This document shows, piece after piece, positions 53,889 through 64,000 of a stretch of DNA of 64,000 nucleotides. Within the stretch, counting starts at the first letter, position 1. Every line of letters starts with the position of its first letter. Origin of the DNA: Phorcus lineatus (Eukaryota > Mollusca > Gastropoda > Trochida > Trochidae); NCBI GenBank assembly GCA_921293015.1, contig OV121092.1:14824001-14888000 (forward strand). Direction: 5' to 3'. Below the pieces are notes generated by a model. It searched no databases and was not told the origin of the DNA. It worked only from the letters and a program-made list of their open reading frames with translations. Position numbers and translations under genes: made by a program.

Positions 53889-54031
53889 TCTATTAGGCGA
53901 CAGTGGCGATAACCTTTATCGCCACTCTACTCATTGGCAATAAACTTTATCGTCACTCATCAGAAGGTCAACTGACACAAAAACGTTTGCAATAAATGGT
54001 CCAATTGAGTTTATTAAGTGATTGTGAAAAA

Positions 54032-54073
54032 TTGATATTTCACGAGTGGCGCAGCCACGAGTGAAAATATCAA
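54032..54073. repeat. Near-perfect 42-bp palindrome
   Basis: TTGATATTTCACGAGTGGC, GCA, then GCCACGAGTGAAAATATCAA: one-base bulge only. It belongs to the same style of hairpin as 8727-8861 and 58020-58110. Confidence 0.92.
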
Positions 54074-54376
54074 CGTTGCCCACACCACTCGATGAGATAA
54101 ACATCGTATTTGACAAACATCATTTAATATCCTCTATTTATGAATAGGAGATAAATGTAACTTGTTTGAAACTGCCAAATATAGATTTACTGGCTATCAA
54201 GTTATGTAAGTATTTGATATATGAACTCTTTGTCCATCCAAATTGCCCTTCTTAAAAGGTCAAAGATTAAATGGACGCCAAAAATGAAGTTGTCTTTGCG
54301 AGGTTTTTGCAACTTAATATACAAAAAATGAAGCTGCTATTAAGATTTATTTGAAAGTGCATGTTCGCTTAATTTT

Positions 54377-54838
54377 GTGTTCACAAAACTGAACACAAAT
54401 ATAGATATCATACCGATAAAAAAGTCTTTCTTCCAGTTTTTGATAGAGAGTAAAGACAGCAACATCTCTCTGAAGCAAACAGATGATAAAAACGTATGTT
54501 ACGTTATATGGAGAATGACGCCAGACGCCCTTGCAAAACTGACGTCATTGTATCTGCTTGGATCATTTAAACTTTTTATTTTTTATGAAAAAGAATGTCT
54601 ATTTAGAACAACTTGCTCTTTCCAAGCACTCACACAACATACTCTTACTACCTATTTAAAAACAGTTATCCTCGCTAACAGCAGAATACTTTTGCCGTCG
54701 GTGTTGGCCTATCTATATAGTCTTCTATCTGTTCATTCCGTCTGTTTTATCGAAATAACTGTTAAGGAATTTTACGATCGTTATGGTATTTGCAGTTTTA
54801 TATCTGAAGCCAGGAACAATTTATGTACATTGATGTAA
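54377..54838 (+). CDS. 153-codon open frame (hypothetical)
   Basis: The longest domain-free frame in this AT-rich part. Motifs: TPDALAKLTSLYLLGSFKLF and EITVKEFYDRYGICSFISEA. I recognise no family and see no convincing splice site, so it may be a lone exon, a TE remnant or chance. The length is unusual for random DNA of this composition. Confidence 0.25.
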   Translation: MFTKLNTNIDIIPIKKSFFQFLIESKDSNISLKQTDDKNVCYVIWRMTPDALAKLTSLYLLGSFKLFIFYEKECLFRTTCSFQALTQHTLTTYLKTVILANSRILLPSVLAYLYSLLSVHSVCFIEITVKEFYDRYGICSFISEARNNLCTLM

Positions 54839-57800
54839 TTTGACTAGAAGTGCGATGTATTCTATCTAATGGAAACAAATTATTATTGTTTTACTCAATT
54901 TTATTAGCTTTCAATTTAAGAAATAAAAGTAAGTAGATTGTCTACACTAAAAGACAATCTATCATGCGTTACCGATATAGTAACGTTAAACAAAAGTTGG
55001 GGAAATGTTCTTGGCATTTTATTTTCACAAAACAAAATCTTTCCACATTATTATAATCATTGCCTTATGAATTTCCGCAGCTTATTGTAATTGTCTGCTG
55101 ACATACCCAACAGTCATATTGCGTTAATGTTACTGCTCGAGACAAAGCTTCAAAGAAACGTTCACTAGAAGTTTGATAGGTATTTGTGTGTCTGGCGACG
55201 AATGATACAAAGTAAGGGATTTTCGCGATGTGTATAGATAGAAAAGAAAATTCTATACAAAATCATTTATGTAATCTGCCCATAGTTCAATGTACACTTA
55301 GGAATAACCAGTTACATTTAGTGTGTGACGTTCGTGACGGTTTACATAAATGTTTATTTATAGCGTTTATTTTGTCATTGAACCATGCTTACAAATGTGT
55401 AGGACTCGCTTAAACTGGCACTGCCTGATAGTTGATAAACAATTGAATGTTGATATAATGATTTTCAATTTTTAAAAAAAAGAGTTTATGGGCACACATC
55501 TTCTATATTCGGAAAAATTAAACTGTCCTTATTACCATGAAATCAGGCTATATTTTGCGGTTCAATAATTGAGAATGTCACATATCAAAAGGATGAGAAG
55601 GATGATTGATTTTCCTTTAAATAACTTTAAGTATGGTTGTACTGTTCTACAATAACGTAATGAAAACCTTTATGTTCACAGAAAAGTTTAATAAACCTTT
55701 GTAACTTACACAATATCTAAAGAAAACTCTCAGATAAAGTTGATGTCAAAATGGAAACTTCAGCGAATCACAATATGGTTTAATCATTTCAATGACAGTT
55801 TACTTGAAACCGGATCATAAAAGGATCATACGTGGATGATTAATAATGACATGAAAGTGAAATGTTCGCGATTCCAATTTTGCTGGGAATTGATTGTTTA
55901 TCTTCTTTTTGTAAATACAGTGTTTCTTGAAACTACATGGATACCTAGTTTTTCTGTGGAAAGTTGTCTTAAAATATTGAAAGAAATGAAGAAGGCCATC
56001 GGCTTTCTTGCTCAATACAATAAATAAAGAATAATAGTGATAGGCAAACGTTAAACTCCAACGGAATTTGGTCTAGGTAAAACAATACCCTATGTCATTG
56101 TTTAGCGAACATAAGCAAATGGAATTTTACTTTTGAAACGACCCCTACTTGAAGTATGTTATAATGAATGACCAAATTATAACTTGTATCAGTGTAGATG
56201 TATTTAGCCTGTTTATATTAATAAATACATAGTGTACATTTTACAAAGGAAAGAATATATTATTTTTATTATATGATCAACGATTTGTATCAATTTTGTT
56301 TGGTCCAAAGACGGTCACATGACAGTCCAGCGAAAACGATATTGACTTGAGAACAATCGCAAAAGTCAATCAACTTTGATATTGACCCATTGTTGACGTA
56401 ATGCATATGTGACGTCATGTCAACAATTGCTAAGCATCGTTACGTCACCTTTGATGTCAGCGTCGTTTAGAGAGATATGCTTTTTAGGATGATTTTTTTA
56501 TGATGTAACATATAATAAAACAGTTATCATATTTCTGTAGAGGTCACTATTGTTTTACTCAGGTCAATAAAAAACGATATTGACTTTTACAGAAGTCTAT
56601 AATTCTATATAATACTTTAAAACAAACGTTGCGATAGGACCCAAAGCTATGAAATGAAGTTTTGTTTGTGTTTTCTTTTTAGTAAAGGGATCGTAAAGGA
56701 AGGAGACCGTAACTGAACTATCTTTCAGTGTTCAGTCGCTCTCTCATCGAATTATCTCCAGTCATATTTATACCCCGAGATCAAAGTCTGCCCAGACCAC
56801 TTAGGGACCATTTATCTAATAGAAACTGTCCTTGGTATAATCTTCACAATAATGGATTGTAACGACATCATTAAATGAAGAGGAATCCTCCATTAAAACC
56901 ACTTAATGCCTAATCTTACGGGAAGGAAATCTATTACCATGTGAAAATGTTCTTCCCTATCCGAAAAATAGAACTTTCCTAAAATTGACAAAATATGTAT
57001 TTCAGTAAAAGTGTAATCTATATGGATCTAAACTCAGGGCCATAATTAATTAAGCACCAATTTGGTTTTAATGATATATTTTGTTCGAAATGAATGTTAC
57101 AGATAACGAAAAAAAATCTATTAAATTATAGTTATTGAAGAATTAATACAAAGAAAGAAAATCCTTACTTAGAGCCAAGCTGAAGCTTTTACAATATAAA
57201 ATATATATAGATTCAATGTTAAAATCCATTAAAAGCACACAGAGTATGTTGTTGGGGTCAAATATGTCAAACTTTATTCATGGTGTTATTTTATCGATAA
57301 ATAGTGGTTGTTTCAGAAACCAGAATCCTACTGCTTATCAGTTCAGTAAAGTGACGATAAACGGGTTAATGTCTTGATTTGTGATCGAAAACCGGACAGT
57401 GGCGCGCGCCTATGATTCAAACTTAATTTCGGAAACTAATTACAGCAGATAGAAAGACAAACATTGATTGATAGTTTTAAGAATGTCTTTTAACTAATAT
57501 ACACGTTAATTGAACACATCATTTCGAATTCTTAACATGTATAGAGCCGTTTTCCGATTATCGGTGAAAACAAGAAAGTATCATAATTTTAGCGATTTTA
57601 ACTTATCTCGGGTCATAAGGTATTTGGGCTCCTACTAAAGTCATTTTAAAATTAATGAAACATACTCTGTGTCATTTTAATTGTTACGGGTATTTATGCA
57701 ATGCTCAGTGGTCTGTTCTTAATTAAAGGGTAATCAAAGGGTTCAAGGAAATAAAGGCTAGCAGTTTTCTAGATAATTTAAAGACAATCTAATTTATTAT

Positions 57801-57992
57801 ATGAATGGATTATTTCCGTCTTTTTGATTGGCCTACTTGGTCACATGACAGCAATGACGTCAAGGGATGTCAACCTGTGTGGTTCGCGAGAGGTTGATAT
57901 AACAATCCAAACACCTCTGGAGGATAAAATTAGATTTCGAAAATCCCGGTCTATCGGAAATACCAGAAGAATGGTAATTCAAGACCTAATTC
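54839..57992. other. Non-coding stretch
   Basis: Around 56310-56590 there are repeated AACGATATTGACTT words and TGACGTCA-like dyads, perhaps a degraded MITE. Otherwise nothing. Confidence 0.35.
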
Positions 57993-58019
57993 ATATAATA
58001 AAACAATTAGACTCGGTTT

Positions 58020-58110
58020 ATCCAATGATTTATGGACCTTGGACATGTGATATTCACCTCGGCTTCGCCTCTGTGAATATCACATGTCCAAGGTCGATAA
58101 ATCATTGGAT
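58020..58110. repeat. Large hairpin, about 38-bp arms
   Basis: ATCCAATGATTTAT and ACCTTGGACATGTGATATTC pair with GAATATCACATGTCCAAGGT and ATAAATCATTGGAT around a CTCGGCTTCGCCTC centre. Weaker pairing extends out to about 57993 and 58145. Confidence 0.9.
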
Positions 58111-58145
58111 CAACCTCACTTGAAGTCAATAATTGTTTATTATTG

Positions 58146-59995
58146 TCTGTAGTCGTTCCTAAACAGATCTCTTTGAAGTTCTAAACCTGCATGCATCTTG
58201 ACATTTTCTTAGTCAAATAACATGTCAATTTGATCCGGTTTCTTAATCACCTTAATTTATTTTCAATAACATTCCTGAGGTTATGTTCTTTGACATATAA
58301 AATATGCCTTTATCTTAAAATATTTTCATGTATTTTTCACCAAATCCTTTGTTTAAGTCATTTTTTACTGGAATTCGAAATGTTTTCTTTGTAGAAAAGA
58401 CAAAAGGGATAAAGCACTGCTATCATTTTCATATATTCTCTTTGAAGGTCTAAACCTGCGCGTATTAAGACTTTTCTAAATATATTAATCGGTCAATCGT
58501 TTCGCAATGCCCTTAGTTGTCAACAATGATTCTCTCCTTTCATCTTCGATGTTTTTTTCCTGAGATTTGAAAATAGCTTTGATTTGTTAAGGTTTAAGGG
58601 TCTATAATTTTTTATTCAACAAATATTGTTTTGTTTCGCCATTGCATTGTCATTCTCTATGTATATCAAGTCTCTTTCAAAAATAATTTGTCATTTAAGG
58701 TAAATAATCAAATGTTTTAAAACTTTTAAGTGAATGAATGCAAATTTTCTCACTTCAAAACAGTTTTGTCTTGACTTCTGTGATTGACGGAGTTCAGCAG
58801 ACAACACCAGACAAAGTAACGAGTTTGTAGCTTTCTCATCCAAGAATTATTCGTGGCTATGTTCTTCAAGAAAATATAATTTGTTGTAATACGTTTTGAT
58901 ATCCTGTCAAATTGATATCTATGAAATGAATTGATCCTTGAGGGGCGTATGAGTCCTACAAAACAATCTTGATGATTTCGAGAAAGAACAGCAAGCTTTA
59001 AATCAAAAGAGATTCAAAATGATATTTCTTGTCAGGAGAGTCCGATTTGACAAATTTGACTCTGTACATGGACATCATTACACTGTTTGAGATAACTCCG
59101 TATTGCTTATAAAAAATTGCCTAGAACTCATTACATGTTTTTTTCACATGTGATCAAGAAAAACCTTTTTGGGTAAATTTCAAATCATACCGAAACATCT
59201 CGAAAAACTCTTCTTGATTTAAGCAAGAAGGGTATGAAAGTACACATATTTATGTTGAATTAATAATCCCACTACTTGAAGCCCGAGTATTTACATTCTT
59301 CTTTTTTTCGTAAAAAGATTTAAATGGTAAAACAATTAACAATTTAGACTTGACAGGATTAGTATCTATTTCATTAGATACATACATAGTTTTTCAAATA
59401 AAGATAGGACATAACTTGTAAAATATATCTACATCAAATAAGTTTAATTGTTATATCTATTTGTTTGTTACTTGTAATGGCATACTTTTCAGTAAAAGAA
59501 GTATTTCTAAGCAAAATATTATTATGAAAACCGTTATATGATCATTGGCTATAGAATGATTTTATTATCGACATGAAGAAATAAACAATGTATATCAACA
59601 GAGCTGTAAATATTCTTGATAAAGTTTTAAAGATTTTTTCATTCAGGCAAAGATTTTCAAACTTTTTGAAAAGACAATACTTAATGTTTATGTTTATGTG
59701 TTAATGTCTTTAAAAGGCATTATTATGAGAGGAGATGTTGACAATATTAACATAAGTACTTACTAGTATTTAGGATTGATTTAAAAAATAATAACTTTCG
59801 TTTTCGAAAGGTATTTCAGGTTACCAAAAAAAACAGACTATAGTTATGTAGTGAGTATGGAATTTTATACGAGTCTGACATACCAAAAATGCCATTTGCT
59901 AAAATTTTGTCTCGTGTTCAGAAGGGATAACTACCTTAAATAATAAATTGTTGATGCGTTGTCTATAACCGTTTCTTGAAAAGCACTCCTTTGAT
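58146..59995. other. Non-coding AT-rich stretch
   Basis: Nothing recognised. Confidence 0.35.
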
Positions 59996-60800
59996 ATGGC
60001 ATTAAAGTGCATCAGGTACTGTTACCGTCTTACATATAAGATATTACAATGGACAAGAACACAAGCCGATAAAAAGAGAACCATTTGGATCAAAAGATTA
60101 AAGAACAAACTCAAGTCTCTCACCCTATCAGAACTAGAGGCATTTTCAAACAGCACATGCATAAAACAGTCTGTTGCCAAGGTCAAGGAGGCAGTTCATG
60201 AAAAGTATGTACAGGACTGGACGCAGACAATAACACGTGTCCACGGTAAGACAGGCAAGGGAGAGACTACCTCGACGTCACCGTAGAGCTCTGTCGATGT
60301 TTAGATGTGGAATTGTCCCCTTACATGTTGAAACTAGCCGATACAATAACACAACCTTAGAAGAGAGAGTCAATAGTAAGGATGCTGTTAAGAATGAAAC
60401 GCATGTACTTTTACACAGCACGTTATATAAAAAACTTTACCTTTAATTTGTTATCTTTATACTTAACTTTTAATGATAGTTTGTATAGTCTACCCGATGT
60501 GGAACAATCAGCTTTTATCATGTCATGCCCATATATTTACTGCCAAAACCTGCATAAATATTTTAAATGTAAGTCATTCCGTTTTATATACTTAACAAGA
60601 TGTTATAACAGTTTTAATGTTTTTACCTCAAGCTTATAATGCCATATTATATACTTTTATTGTATGTATATATGAAATTTTGTTACCGTTATAGTCTCTC
60701 ATAATCCCAGGTGGGATAGCTTATCAATTATTCCTTACCATGAAAATAGATTATCTGTATGAAGTGAGTCTGAAATAAAATCGCTGTCTGTCTGTCTGTT
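59996..60800 (+). mobile_element. 3' end of a LINE (C-terminal ORF2 fragments)
   Basis: Broken frames read KKRTIWIKRLKNKLKSLTLS, then FRCGIVPLHVETSRYNN and LEERVNSKDAVKNETHVLLH, the typical end of a LINE ORF2 (LRCGVxPLxxETGRY...CxxxVEDExHxLLxC). Frameshifts and stops are present. The tail AAATAAAATCGCTGTCTGTCTGTCTG resembles a LINE 3' end. Confidence 0.75.
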
Positions 60801-62939
60801 CAATTAGCCAAGGTATGTGAATACCTCTACTCACTGGCTTTGTACGTCAGTGCTATTCAACCATACGAGATTAAACATTTTACCTTGAGAAAAGAGGCCT
60901 TTAGATAAACAAGAGATGCCACATTTTCTAGATTTGATTATTTACAGAATGCTGTCAATGCAATAGGGTTCCATACCAATGCATTCCAAAAAAATCCTTA
61001 CCACTTGTCCCTAATTTAAACATCTGTCAAGTCGTTGCTAGAGAGTGCCACTCAGCTCATAACCTTGAATCACTGAGTTACTCGTGAAGATTCCCTACCA
61101 GACCTTTGTGAGTTATCGCTGCATGCAGTGAAATATACGTAGAAAGTGGTTGAACAAGGTCACACAATAGAGTAAATGTCAAAGTTTGTAACTGCGATGT
61201 ATTGACAATTACTAACAGCTGCAAGTTGTTAACTCACATGTTCCATTTTAGGGATCGTCGCATAAGCTATTTATCTTCATGGCAGTTTTTACAACAATCC
61301 TATCAGTTTTTCTTTTCTTAAAAAAACATATAACCTAACACTTTGTCCGGCAAACATCTTGAAGTCGACAAACATCATCTAGCGTTATTAATCTGTTCGC
61401 ATTACGGTCATCTTAGAATATGGTATGCCTCGCAGTGATGTCAATTATGTCACATAGAAGTATGGTATAGTTTGCTTGATTCAGATTTTGATGACATTTA
61501 CTATAAAGGACCTTAGTCTTATAAATTCATTGAACTCAGACTTTCTTGATTAAATAGTCATCGTGTTTACAAAGGTGACATTAAATACAGGTAGAGTTAT
61601 AATTCTTGCGTTTCCAGACGATGCATGTAAACTTGACTTTCATATTCACAATTAAGCATATGAATGCAATTGTGTTATTGTTTTGGGTGAACCTTTCGAA
61701 ATATGAAGTGTACATAAAATGTATCCAGGTTCAGGAATAATGAACATAAATGTATAGTCAATCATATCGCTAATGTCAGTAAACTTTCTTATCAAAGAGT
61801 GGTCATCGTCCTTGTTAATCACGAAAGGTTTTGTTCCTATAAAAATCATATCTTGGAATAAAGGTTGACGGAGTACCATACTTATTTTGTCACAGAAAAG
61901 CTCAAAATGTGTGGTAACTTTATCAACCTACCTTAGCAAGTTAAGAGTAATTCTGAGAAATATCATACTTGGATGTCAAACCAACTTAGTGATCATTTGA
62001 TTTAAAAGGATCATTATAATTTTGGTGGAGTTAATACAAAATCTTCAAAGTTGAAATAACCGTTGACATACAATTCGAGGAAAAGGCTGCTTTGATACGC
62101 GTGTGACTTTCCAATGATACATAAACTATCTGTGTTCTGCGACCCATGTGGACATTTGAAGGTTTCCCAGTTATATTCAGGGTTCTCCTAGAAAATTCAT
62201 TTCGGCACGACACCACCGCTTAGCGTCTTTTTCAGGGTGTCGTTTACGGCAACCATTTGTGCTTACTGTGGTGACACCATATAGTAACTTTCTGCGTTTT
62301 GTGCCTTCAGTCATCAATCTCAGTAAATGAATAACGATATTCACCTCTACCAATTGCATATTGCTTTTACATCAAAACGTTTTCGATTATACAACGTTGT
62401 TGTTTGACAAGGGTTACGTCGATCATTGTTCTTGAAGTGATAAACTGGGCAATTACTGAAGGTTTTGTTGGATTTTATATCTAGTTTAACCTTAAACAAA
62501 CACTTTCATGTGAGTAATTTCCTTATCAATCAAATATCAATAGTTTTTACAACAAGAGTCAGTAACTTTTAGTATACGGTAGGTCATACATTGAATCCGT
62601 TTCGTTTACGCAAGGCTGAATGATCAGATGCTCTTTTTATCACCCCAGGACGTTTCTTTGGCACAGTCTGTACTTAAATTACCTTCCCTTGATCTATGTA
62701 TGTTAATAAAACTGCTTCGTCGAGTGGACAACGTGTTACAGCTTATGAATAGAGAAGATTTATTTTGAGAATTTAAATCAAAATTCCCGATGTTTAGTTC
62801 TCAAAAGTTCTTCACTGTTTCCAAACATTTCCATCTTTTCGTCTTAAGCCCTTTCATTTAGGGTATTGGATTATATAAAGACTCGGGGACAGTACTTTAA
62901 GTAGTCGGAAATGGATCCTTTACTGTAACATGACATGTT
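60801..62939. other. Non-coding stretch
   Basis: No gene or element recognised. Frames at 61652-61879 and 62031-62359 (-) have no domain. Confidence 0.35.
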
Positions 62940-63127
62940 TGACTTGGAACACATTTGGGACATAATTGGGCGTCGACTGTACTGTGCGAGATTAAGCCGG
63001 TTTGGAAGCAGCTATACATCGAGAGTGGCAGCAACTAAGCCGGGAACGCATCAGAAGACTCACCTCAATCACGAGGAAGAGGGTTGAAGCAGTCGACGAC
63101 ACACGTGGTGTACACATCCGTTATTGA
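62940..63127 (+). pseudogene. Tc1/mariner transposase C-terminal relic
   Basis: LEHIWDIIGRRLY matches the EHxWDxLGRR block around the last catalytic acid of Tc1 transposases. In a shifted frame QQLSRERIRRLTSITRKRVE and GVHIRY then TGA match the usual C-terminus. A frameshift or deletion separates them and the rest of the element is gone. Confidence 0.75.
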
Positions 63128-64000
63128 CGATGTCAGTCCTTTTCGTTTGATTTAGACGTCAGAGGACAATTTTCCAACTGCTACATAATCACTGTCACCA
63201 GTTTTGAAGTTCGTAACCCAAAAGTTGTAAGTGATTTTTCATGTAAAAACACTGGTCACGTCAATCTTGCGCTATAACGAGTAAAATGTTTCAGATTGTT
63301 TTCAGCATTGTATTGTTTTTAAGCTGAATGGATACGCTCAAAGAAATAACAACATTTCTCCCCTTAAGTTTACGACTTTTTCACAATATTTGAACATTCT
63401 GCCATCAATCTTAAAAGATGAGGTGGTGCTTGATTAAGTTCTTTGTGTATATATCATTTACATGTACATTGGCTGAAATTGACGATCCATCTTTTTCCTG
63501 CAGCAGCAAGAATAAACGAAGGAATGATATACATAACTTTAAAAGTATGCACAGGTAGATCTAATGTCATCGCTGGTCAATTGATTATGAAGACAAAACG
63601 TTATGTTCCGGAGTTGCACAAATACTTGATTTTTTTTCTTTCCATTACATTAGGAAACGATTTTGAAACCCTTTTGCTGGGCCTGAAAGAAAATTGAGCC
63701 CATATTAATATAGCAAGGCGTGTGAATAACTAACATTGATAGATGTAATTGCCTGCAGTTGATGCGGCGAGGATTGCATCGAACAAACCATTTCCATACT
63801 TTTGTTGCTATCGCCATTCATCCATCCACTAGCTTGTCTGTCTGTCTATATATCTCTGTAGACTCCAGTAATTTAAGATAGGTAGACGCCTGACCTTTAA
63901 AGCACTTGCGGATATTTAACACCGATTTGAAATATCATTTACCATTCACTAAAAATTCATTTAGGTAATAAAAAGCATCATTTAGAGATTTGTTCAAAGC
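63128..64000. other. Right-edge non-coding stretch
   Basis: The 84-codon frame at 63443-63697 has no recognised domain. Nothing else is supported. Confidence 0.35.

Noticed and set aside
57824..58123. 99-codon + strand frame
   Set aside because: Half of it lies in the large hairpin; no domain.

Overview
This is nuclear DNA of a marine mollusc, most likely a gastropod close to abalone (Haliotis). The call rests on intron-rich genes with GT-AG splice sites, AT-rich intergenic DNA, many truncated LINEs, and lineage-typical repeat ends (GTGAGTGAGTGAG heads and a CGCCGC...GCGGCG hairpin before TTAAACAATA tails). No bacterial or organellar gene organisation is present. Exons were read by eye from splice sites and codon phase, not from transcripts.

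Two host genes are supported. (1) At the left edge on the + strand (330-4346, perhaps to 6819) lies the 3' part of a modular extracellular or membrane gene: a Cys-rich module, two duplicated Ig-like domains, a short linker exon, a transmembrane exon and a short tail with an NPLY motif. Most exons are phase 1-1. A second set of exons (5607-6819) is phase-compatible and may be an alternative 3' part. (2) On the - strand from about 36.2 kb to 11.2 kb lies a nearly complete SLC5A-family sodium:solute symporter (sodium-coupled monocarboxylate transporter-like): 14 phase-consistent coding exons, about 546-583 residues. The two genes are convergent.

Much of the rest is mobile DNA. Intron 11 of the SLC5A gene holds a 7.4-kb LINE (ORF1 remnant, endonuclease, reverse transcriptase, RNase H) with a 14-bp target duplication. 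This LINE is split by a 2.35-kb insert at TTAA carrying a P2X7-C-terminus-like fragment. Intron 13 holds a 5.57-kb element with 544-bp near-identical terminal inverted repeats and an 8-bp target duplication. Intron 5 starts with a degenerate tandem array whose unit resembles the adjacent 5' splice site.

From 36 kb to 64 kb I see no secure host gene. This part holds LINE fragments, a 32-bp minisatellite with a CTCGAG in most copies (40.7-41.15 kb), a 3.4-kb transposon (47038-50439) with ends built from short perfect palindromes inserted in a LINE with a TACG duplication, several large hairpins with GC-rich centres, and a Tc1/mariner relic near the right end. The palindrome-ended element and the 544-bp-TIR element are the best candidates for undescribed mobile elements.
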